A DNA stretch of 64,000 bases, taken from positions 2,294,001-2,358,000 of the forward strand of contig AP019416.1 in the NCBI GenBank assembly GCA_004295565.1, written 5' to 3'. This stretch comes from Vreelandella olivaria (lineage in GTDB: Bacteria; Pseudomonadota; Gammaproteobacteria; Pseudomonadales; Halomonadaceae). Below the pieces are notes generated by a model. It saw only the letters and a list, made by a program, of their open reading frames with translations, did no database searches and had not been told where the DNA came from. Below, piece by piece: positions 56,410 through 64,000 of this stretch (positions are counted from its first letter, which is position 1; each line of letters begins with the position of its first letter). Made by a program: the position numbers and the translations under genes.

Positions 56410-56467
56410 AGTTAGGCTCTCGCATTTCGCATGATATGAATTGAAAATAAACTTGGCGTTCCATCTG

Positions 56468-58473
56468 TTAAGCAGCAGAGGCGCTATGCGAACGTCGATG
56501 ATGTCGCTGGCTTAAGCGTGCCATCAACACGCCGGGCACTAGCGCGGCAAGCGCGAGGCCGATCAGTTCCCACTGGCTAAGCGGCACCATGCCACCACCG
56601 GGGAGTGCCAGCAGCAGGCCAGCGATCAGTATCAAGGCGCGAATCACGATCTCCTGCAGTGCGCCATAGCCCAATCGACCGACCCCCATCAAATAGCCCT
56701 GCATTGCTGAAGCAAATAGGATGATGCCGATGACCGCCTGGATAAACACCGCCGCGATCACCAGCGGTGCGCCCTGCATAATCAACGCCGGATTAAGCAC
56801 AAAGAGGAAGGGGATAAAGTAGATCACGCTACCCAGGCGCATGGCCTGCAGACCCGTTTCCATAGGCCGGGCACCGGCCACGGTGGCCGCGGCAAAGGCA
56901 CCCAGGGCGACCGGCGGAGTAATAAAACTCAGCATGCCCCAGTAGAGGATGAACATATGCACCGCCATGGGATCCAGCCCTCCGCCTTGAATCAGCGCGG
57001 GGGCTAGCGCAACGGCGAGGAAAATATAGGCGGCAGTCACGGTCATGCCAATGCCGAGCACGAAACTGGTCACGGCGCCCATAATCAGCAGCAGCGGTAC
57101 GCTGCCGCCGGCAATATTGATAAAGTCGTTGGCAATAGTGCCGGAAAGACCGGTCATCGAAAGCGCACCGACCAGCATGCCCACACCGGCCAAAATAGCG
57201 ATCAGCTCGGCAAACAGCTTGGCGGCAGATGACAGCGTGTCGGCCACGTCCTTCCACCCCAGCGGTTATGCTTGGAAAGCTGGTTCAGCACTAACAGCAG
57301 CGCGGTGGCGTAGAAAGGCGCTACGGCTTCGCGCTGCATAATCAACAGCATCCAGACTAAGAGGGCGAAGACAAAATAAAATACCAACCCTCTTTGAGGG
57401 TTTGCCAAAGCGAAGGCAGCTCAACGGCGGGCAGGCCTTTAATGTCGTGGCGGGCCGCGTAGGCATCAATCTGAATAAACAGCCCCAGGAAATACAGAAT
57501 CGAAGGAATGACGGCGGCCAGCGCCACGGCGGAGTAGGGGATGTCCAAAAACATCGCCATCACAAAGGCGGTAGCGCCCATCACCGGAGGCATTAAGACA
57601 CCGCCGGTTGAGGCGCAGGCTTCTACACCGCCGGCAAAGGAGCGGCTCATACCGATACGCCGCATGGCGGGAATCGACAGCACGCCGGTGGTGAGTACAT
57701 TGCTGATCACGCTGCCGCTCATGGAGCCCATCAGGCCGCTGGAAAAATCGACACCTTAGCAGGGCCGCCGCGTACATGGCCCAGCAGCGCAAACGCCAGA
57801 TTAATAAAAACTTACCGCCGCCGCTTTTCTGCAGCACGACACCAAATACCAAAAGCCAATCACCAGGCCCGCAAATGCCTGCAGCGGCACCCCCATGATG
57901 CTTTCGGTGCTCATGGTGTGGTACATGGCGGTTTGTTCAAGCGTTGAAGGAAACGCCTGGATAGGGCCGGGGACGATATCGGCCACCAGCGGATAGAGCG
58001 AGAATACCCCGGCAATAATCGCAATGGGTAAACCACCCGCCCGGCGTGCTGCTTCGATAATCAGCAGCCAGTAGGCATAGCTTGCATAAATGGCGATTTC
58101 GGGTGCAGAAAAGGCCCAGCCGCGCTCCAAAATGGGCACTGCGTTGTAAACAAAATAGCCGCCAACGATAAGTGTGATGGCGCTCAGCGTGTAGTCATAC
58201 CAGGGAATGGGCTGCTCTTGCTGGCGACTGCGCATGGGCCAAAGCAAAAACACCAGCGGTAGCAGCAGTGCCACAACGGCGTAGTAGAACTGCGTCTCCA
58301 GACCCGTAACGAACGTCAGTAAGCCAACGTTAAACAGATAATCCAGGGTCATCGCCATCAAAATGACGGTGATCGTGGCGGGAATCCAGCGAAGCGCAGG
58401 GGGAAGCTTGACGAATTTGGCTGATCTTTTCTTTAACCTGCTGATGATTGGCAGGTGAGGTATCTGTGGTCAT
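56468..58473 (-). CDS. TRAP transporter fused permease (4TM plus 12TM, TAXI type)
   Basis: This is the membrane subunit of a tripartite ATP-independent transporter, with small and large permease domains fused as usual for TAXI systems. Visible blocks: [99 protein letters not shown] and [20 protein letters not shown]. About four breaks (near 58405, 57840, 57760 and 57240-57390) are repaired to about 668 residues. The start is placed at 58473; an in-frame ATG at 58482 is possible. Uptake is driven by an ion gradient. It lies 50 bases after the receptor gene. Confidence 0.87.
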
Positions 58474-58523
58474 GGGGGACATCCGTCAATCAGCAGGGGG
58501 CGGCAAGTGCCGCCCGTGGTGTA

Positions 58524-59683
58524 TCACTCAAAGATCGGCTCGAAACCAGCATCGCTCAGCGCGGCGGCACGGGCTTCCATCCAGTCGGCAGTAAAGGTCT
58601 CATCATCACTGGGGGCGTCCTGCATAAAGCTTTCCCAGGCGGTTAGCAGCACGTTCTGGCGTTCAACGAGGTTGTCCTGATGGGCCTGCATTTCATCAGT
58701 CCATACACCGATCTCTTTGTAGTACTCCACCACCGCATCGTGGAACGGCACTACCCACTGAAGGTCTTGCTGTTCCAAGGCATAGCCAAGCGCCCCTGGA
58801 GCGTTATCTTTATAGTCATCAAAATTTTCCTGCATGGCCTTGATCAGGCCATAAGCCACCTTGTCGTCCAGGTCTTGGTTGGCCACAACAATAGGGTAAG
58901 GGTAACTAGCGCTGGGCACTGGGTTGTCGGCGCTGATGCCGCCGGCCCCGGAAGTGACTTCGTGAGGGCGGAAGTAGGGCGCCACCGCGGCCATGCGCTC
59001 CCAGCCAGCTTCATCGTTGGGATCCAGCACTGGCCAGCTAATGCCCCTGGGGCTACTGGCCAACTGCTGGGCGGGCGGAGTCACCGTAGTGGTAAAGGAG
59101 GCATCCACATCGCCAGCGATAATGCCGTCGAACGAGCGGCCGTAGCCGGGGTAATCAACCCGTTCTACGTCATCCCAGGTTAAGCCGCCAAAGGCGAGAT
59201 ACGCCTCTGTGCCTTTATTGAGCGCATCGTCGCCACGGATATAGGCGATGCGTTTGCCCGCCAAGTCAGCGGGTGTTTCCACGTCCAGGTCGCCCGCGAC
59301 CGCCAGGGAGAGAGCCAAAAGAGGCGGTGGAAGTGGTAATCACGCGTAGCGGCTGTGGGCCCCAGTCACGGTCGGCAAACATCATTACACCTTCTGCCCC
59401 GTAGTAACTGGCGATCCCGCAGGCGCAAAGGTCTACGCGGCCCTGCTTGAGCGGCGTCATGCGTGATACATCGTTATCACCCGGCAGGATACGCACCGAT
59501 GAATCGTATTTGTTCTGCAGCATATTGCCGATGGCGACGGCCGGGCATAGCCGCTTGAGTTGGTGCCATAGGCCGTCCAGGCCATGGTGCCGGGCAGTTC
59601 AATTTCGTTGGCGTGGCTGACTGCGGCGCCGAGTAGCGATAGAGGTAAGGCGGCAAAAGTAGGCGTTGAGCGAAGGGGCGCAT
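58524..59683 (-). CDS. TAXI-family TRAP transporter substrate-binding protein
   Basis: This is the periplasmic receptor of the TRAP system. A signal peptide starting MRPFAQRLLLPP ends near SHANEIELPG, then the mature fold: TAYGTNSSGYAQAVAIGNML, ILPGDNDVSRMTPLKQGRVD (recognition of the bound acid), LAGKRIAYIRGDDALNKGTE and AGDVDASFTTTVTPPAQQLA. Breaks near 59633, 59545 and 59315 are repaired to about 386 residues. ATG 59683 follows AAGGAGTATCCCA on the minus strand. TAXI receptors usually bind glutamate or other carboxylates; in this island it probably collects the acid activated by the ligase. Confidence 0.86.
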
Positions 59684-59756
59684 TGGGATACTCCTTTATT
59701 GTGGTTGTAGTGACGTTGGTGGTGACGTTCAGTTGCTGGTTATTTGATTTAGGGTG

Positions 59757-59786
59757 TTTTGCTGTGCGGTATTGTATTTTGCTAAA
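59757..59786. promoter_or_regulatory. Two GCAAAA-type half-sites upstream of the TRAP operon
   Basis: TTTTGC occurs at 59757-59762 and 59777-59782 (GCAAAA on the operon's strand), spaced 20 bases, 74-103 bases upstream of the TAXI receptor start. Their partner halves are degenerate (GCGGTA, ATGGTC), so they are weaker than the sites at 44116, 44200 and 48961. Confidence 0.35.
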
Positions 59787-59869
59787 TGGTCGAGTGATAG
59801 TAGAGAAGCCGCTGGGTGGCTGTCAATGCCGTTGTTAGCAGCGGTGCTCGTTGGTAAACAACGGGCATA

Positions 59870-59895
59870 AAAAACCAGGCAATTGCCTGGTTTTT
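59870..59895. terminator. Perfect palindromic terminator after the SulP gene
   Basis: AAAAACCAGGCAATTGCCTGGTTTTT is a 26-base perfect palindrome with U-runs in both directions. It lies 26 bases beyond the SulP stop and separates that gene from the TRAP operon promoter. Confidence 0.92.
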
Positions 59896-59920
59896 CAGAG
59901 TAGTAGCGAGTGCTGTGCCG

Positions 59921-61627
59921 TTAAGAAAATTCACGCCAAGCGGCGTAAGTGCTTAGAAATACCCGCCCGGTAAGTGCCTCCAGGAAGTCGCTCTTCTTGA
60001 GCTGATCCATTACTGGGCCTTTTACCTCGGATAAATGCAGTTTTACATCGGAGTCTTTTAAGCGAGCGTTGATCGCATCCAGGCTCTCAAGCGCCGAGGC
60101 ATCGATCAGGTTAACCGCCGAACAGATCAGCACCACATGCTCAAGCTCGGGGTGGCTCGCCACCAGGTTGTATACGGTGTCTTCCAAATAGCGGGCATTG
60201 GCAAAATAGAGGCTCTCATCGATACGCAGCAGGGCAACGGTATTGACCGTTTCGACATCGTGGCGGGTGGTGTTTCTAAAGTGTTCGGTACCGGGCACGC
60301 GACCCACCAAAGGCGCTATGGGGGCGGCTGGTGCGGTACAGAAATAGCGCAATAGAGAGCGTCACTCCGCTGATGATGCCGGCTTCAACGCCTTCGCACA
60401 GCGTGAGTAGAATCGTCACCGCCATGGCGGCAAAGTCGCTACGGGAGTAGCGCCAGGTTTGGCGCAGCATGGGGATGTCCACAAGCGTCAAAATCGAAAC
60501 GGTGATCGTTGCGGCCAGAGTCGCGATAGGCAAATAGTAGAGCCAGCCGGTAAACGACATGGTGACCAGCGCAATACCTAGTGCTGCAAAGGCGCCCGCT
60601 GCAGGTGTTTGTGCGCCGGCATCGTAGTTAATAACGGTGCGGGACAATCCCCGGTTACCGGCATGCCACTGGAAAGCCCAGCGGCTAAATTACTGGCACC
60701 CAGGCCCACAAGTTCCTGATTGGGAGAGATGCGCTGGCGCCGCTTAGCAGCCAACATCTGGCCCATGGAGACCGACTCCACAAAGCCGACCAGGCTAATC
60801 AGTAGCGCTGGGATTAGCAGTGCCCGCCATAGCGAATAGTCAGCCCAGGGAAAACTAAACGCAGGTAACCCCCAGAATTTGCCCCACCACGTCGACGCCT
60901 CTATCGGCCAACTGCCAATGCCAGGTCACCAGGGTGGTAATTACGACGGCAAACACCGGCCCCGCTTTAGCGATCAAGTCCGCTAGGGTGCTTGGCAGGC
61001 CCATTCTGATCAGGGTGGCTTTACCATAGCGGCGCATAGCGATTAAAAACAGTAGGGTTCCACCGCCGATCAGTAAAGTGGCTACGTTAAAGGTGTCTAA
61101 ATTGGGTACCAGCGTGATAAAGCGCTCTACCAGGGTAAAGCCACTGCTCTCAACCCCTAGCAAACTGCCAAGTTGGCTAGCGGCGATCAAAATGCCCGAT
61201 GCCGTCAAGAAACCGGAGATAACCGGGTGGCTCAGGAAATTGCTGAAAAACCCATTTTCAGCAATCCCATTATCACCAGCATGCCGCCGGAAAGCAGCGA
61301 CAGAATCAGCGCTGCCTGCAAATAAGTCTCGGTGCCCGTGGCGGCTACCGAGGAGAGCGCAGCACCGGTCATTAGTGCGATAATCGCCACCGGCCCAACG
61401 GCAAGGGTTTTACTGGTACCAAACAGCGTGTAGACAAGCTGCGGCAGGATGCTGGCGTAGAGACCCACCACCGCGGGTAGCCCGGCTAGCAGCGCATAGG
61501 CCAACGATTGGGGAATGACCATCACGGTGACGATCAAGCCCGCCAAAAGGTCGGCCCCCAATAGGCGTTTATGGTAGTGGGGGAGCCAAGTCAGAATCGG
61601 CAAATAGCGCTTTAGCATGGATTCCAT
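59921..61627 (-). CDS. SulP-family anion permease with STAS domain
   Basis: This transporter moves sulfate, bicarbonate or related anions. It begins MESMLKRYLPILTWLPHYHK; the transport core shows DLLAGLIVTVMVIPQSLAYA, LAGLPAVVGLYASILPQLVY, LSHPVISGFLTASGILIAAS and MLAAKRRQRISPNQELVGLG with SSGMPVTGGLSRT. The C-terminal STAS domain has ALLRIDESLYFANARYLEDT and CSAVNLIDASALESLDAINA. Breaks near 61257, 60862, 60645 and 60330 are repaired to about 569 residues. The substrate cannot be told from sequence. It is divergent from the chemoreceptor gene. Confidence 0.9.
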
Positions 61628-61675
61628 GTGTTGTAGAAATGGCAGAATAGAGAGTAAGGGATATTCCCATTTATT

Positions 61676-61701
61676 GCAGTGCTTATATTCATTTGCACTG
61701 C
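61676..61701. promoter_or_regulatory. Inverted repeat GCAGTGC-N12-GCACTGC upstream of the SulP gene
   Basis: A 7-base inverted repeat with a 12-base AT-rich spacer (19 bases from half-site to half-site) sits 49 bases before the SulP start in the divergent promoter region. The geometry suits a dimeric regulator across two helical turns. No regulator gene is adjacent, so its role is open. Confidence 0.45.
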
Positions 61702-61861
61702 GCTAACCTAATGATGACCAAGCGCTTATAGGCCTTCGGTCTTCCCCCAAAGTGCTACTTCTTTCATCAGCGTAACACGTTAAGCTTAGCCGCAAAGAGG
61801 AGTTAAGCCCCCTCTAATAAGGGTTTCGATACTCAATAACGTCAATAAAAGAGTACTGCTC

Positions 61862-63528
61862 ATGCGCTTACTGCGATTGTTAGTTCCGGTGCTATTCGTG
61901 GCGCTGTCTATAGGGCTTGCTGCACAAGGCGGCCACTGGCGTTATTTGGCGCTCTTTTTTTCCGCACTGGGGGTGGCGCAGTGCTACTCAATGCGCTGGA
62001 AGGTGTGTACCGAGCCGACCAGCGTCGCCTTGAGCAGCGTCAGCGTGGTTTTAAACCGCTGCGCGATTACCGCTCGCTACGTGCCATGGCCTACCGGTTG
62101 ATGAACCGCGCCAGTAGCACTGCGATTGCCTCGGCAGAAGTGTCGCACTATGCCGACCTGATGGATCAGCGTCTTTCCAAGCAAGAGGCCATGGCCCGTG
62201 AGGCTTCATCGAGCATGACGGCGATTAATGCGGCCATTATGCAGGTCAGCGCCAGCGCCAGCCAGGTGGCGGCACTGGCAGAGAGCGCCCGGGAGGCCAG
62301 CCATCACAACCATGCCGAGCTGGACGATATTATCCAGGACATGAGCGACGTTGCCGAACGCTCCAACCAAGCGCTGGAAATGCTCACAGCGCTGAACGAT
62401 AAAATAGAGCGCGTGCGCAACGTTACCTCCATGATTGAGGGTATCGCCGAACAGACCCATTTGCTGTCGCTCAATGCCTCAATTGAAGCGGCCCGAGCGG
62501 GTGAGCATGGACGTGGCTTTGCCGTGGTTGCTGGCGAAGTGCGTAATCTAGCACTCAAGACCTCTACCGCGACGCAAAGTGTCGATGAGCTGGTTAAGGA
62601 TATGCATCAGAGCGGCCAGTCGGTAGTCGACACCATTGGTGACTTAATGTCCCGTATCAGCGAGCGCTCCAAGGGGCTGCAAGTGGTCGGCAACAGCCTG
62701 GGGACGATGACCCAAGAGTTCGATCAGGTGCAGAGCGAAATTACCCGGGTTGCCGATGCAATGGAAAACACCCGCCAGCATAGCCAAACCGTGGCGGACA
62801 GCCTGAGCCAGCTGGAAGATGATGTAGATGAAGGCAACCGCAATATGCACGATCTGGCTGAGCAGGCCAGAGCATTGATGGAGGCGGCGGAAGGCGTCGA
62901 CGGTGAACTGGCGCAGCAGCATTTAGAGGGACGCCACCAGCAGGTGTTCCACGCTGCACGATCAACCGCCGACAAGTTGGGTAAGCTGCTGGAGAAGGCG
63001 ATCGCCAGCGGGGAGCTTTCAGGCACCCACCTGTTCCAGCCTCACTATGAGCAGATTCCCGGTACCCAGCCGCCACAATATAAAACCGGTTTTGACAGCT
63101 TTACCGATCGCTATCTGCCCGAACTGCAGGAGCCTTTACTCACTCAGCTGAATTTAAGTTATGCCATTGCCTGTGACCGTAATGGCTATGTACCGACCCA
63201 TAACAAAGCAGTGAGCCTCGCGCCAACCGGTGACTACGCCCACGATTTAAAATTCTGTCGCAATAAACGGATTTTCGATGATCCGACCGGCAGCCGCTGT
63301 GGTGCTCATGAAAAGCCGCTGCTGCTACAAACCTACAAGCGCGATACCGGGGAGATCATGCATGACCTCTCAGTCCCGGTGTATGTACAGGGTAAGCATT
63401 GGGGCGGCTTCCGGGTCGGCTATCAGCCTGAACGGGACAACGCTTCGAACCCAATGCTTAAAGCTACTGCCGATGCTAGTGCATCATCGCCGCTGGCACT
63501 AACTGGCCGCAGCGTAGCGCGGGCGTGA
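61862..63528 (+). CDS. Methyl-accepting chemotaxis-type receptor with C-terminal sensory-like domain
   Basis: The N-terminus has two closely spaced membrane helices (VPVLFVALSIGLAAQ and the next segment) with almost no periplasmic loop. The MCP signalling hairpin follows, with tip EQTHLLSLNASIEAARAGEH and GRGFAVVAGEVRNLA. After the coiled coil comes a cytoplasmic domain of about 170 residues with VPTHNKAVSLAPTGDYAHDL, CRNKRIFDDPTGSRC and YVQGKHWGGFRVGYQ, a pattern seen in receptors that sense inside the cell or bind a cofactor. A break near 61975 is repaired to about 555 residues. No Shine-Dalgarno is obvious. Confidence 0.87.
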
Positions 63529-64000
63529 TACCACGCCGACCAGGAATAAAGCGCGAGCCCGATCCAAATAAGCACAAACGTTGCTAGCTGTATAACGCCC
63601 AGGGGCTCGCCGAACACGGTTAAGGCAATCAGAAACTGAATGCTGGGGTTGATGTACATCAAAAGCCCAGGGTCGCCAAACGCAACCGGCGTGCCGCGCC
63701 GGCAAAGGCCATTAACGGCAGCGCGGTCAAAACGCCACTGGCGATCAGCAGGCCAGTCGAGGATGAATCCTGTAGAAAGTGCGAGCTGCCGTTCCAGCTT
63801 AACCATGCCAAGGCGATCAGAGCGAGGGGGAATAGCAACAGGGTTTCTACAAACAGTCCGGATAAGCCGTCCAGCGGCACCTGCTTACGAAACAGACCAT
63901 AACTGCCGAAGCTTAGCGCCAGCAGCAGACTAATCCAGGGCAGCTCGCCAAGCATCACAAACTGCGCTGCGATGGCAACGCTGGCCAAGCACAAGGCGAC
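63423..64000 (-). CDS. RarD-like EamA-family permease, 3' part
   Basis: The right edge cuts this drug/metabolite-superfamily membrane protein; its start lies outside. Visible are LPWISLLLALSFGSYGLFRK, LSGLFVETLLLFPLALIALA, SGVLTALPLMAFAGAARRL and, after a break near 63675, LMYINPSIQFLIALTVFGEP, the pattern of RarD proteins. As read, the frame ends at 63423 and overlaps the convergent chemoreceptor gene by 106 bases. The tail after LIWIGLALYSWSAWYHARA is not conserved in appearance, so an undetected indel may have moved the stop. Substrate unknown. Confidence 0.72.

Overview
The window looks like chromosomal DNA of a halophilic gammaproteobacterium, most likely Halomonas or a close relative. 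The evidence is gene order (SURF1-ctaA-cyoE; thrS-infC-rpmI-rplT-pheST-ihfA; tig-clpP-clpX-lon-hupB-ppiD; lpxH-ppiB-glnS-cysS), moderate GC with proteobacterial codon use, and a glycine-betaine-type osmoprotectant importer. The genus is inferred from the general look of the proteins; no search was run. I see no rRNA, tRNA, CRISPR array, insertion sequence or prophage.

Data quality dominates the reading. Most long genes, including single-copy essential ones (thrS, infC, pheS, pheT, clpX, ihfA, glnS, cysS), carry one or more +1/-1 breaks, usually in homopolymers, with both insertions and deletions and several compensating pairs. I count roughly 90-100. I treat them as sequencing or assembly errors and give each gene its full reconstructed span, typed as CDS.

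Layout. 1-3.3 kb: cytochrome oxidase assembly and heme A synthesis. 3.4-5.1 kb: a DUF2489 protein and an OmpA-family lipoprotein. 5.3-12.5 kb: the translation operon thrS-infC-rpmI-rplT, then pheST and ihfA. 12.6-13.8 kb: DUF2788, a MioC-like flavodoxin and a small membrane protein. 14.1-22.6 kb: the proteostasis cluster tig-clpP-clpX-lon-hupB-ppiD. 22.6-27.2 kb: lpxH and ppiB on the minus strand, glnS and cysS on the plus strand. 27.3-31.2 kb: a four-gene osmoprotectant ABC importer in yehZYXW order. 31.4-36.8 kb: a branched-chain 2-oxoacid dehydrogenase operon (E1alpha, E1beta, E2, no E3) followed by a Hanks-type Ser/Thr kinase gene. 36.8-40.3 kb: a minus-strand Mla/MCE lipid transport operon.

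40.4-59.7 kb is the most interesting part: a catabolic island for an unidentified carboxylic acid. It has an IclR regulator, thiolase, 3-hydroxyacyl-CoA dehydrogenase, acyl-CoA dehydrogenase, acyl-CoA ligase, thioesterase, a membrane protein, EtfBA, a nitronate-monooxygenase-like flavoprotein, enoyl-CoA hydratase, a PimC/PimD-like acyl-CoA dehydrogenase pair, a FadB-like protein whose dehydrogenase half looks degenerate, and a TRAP-TAXI transporter. These encode uptake, CoA activation, beta-oxidation and electron transfer. Its main promoter regions share a palindrome, TTYTGC-N3-GCAAAA, a candidate operator for a local regulon. The window ends with a SulP anion permease (59.9-61.6 kb), a chemotaxis-type receptor (61.9-63.5 kb) and the end of a RarD-like permease cut by the right edge.
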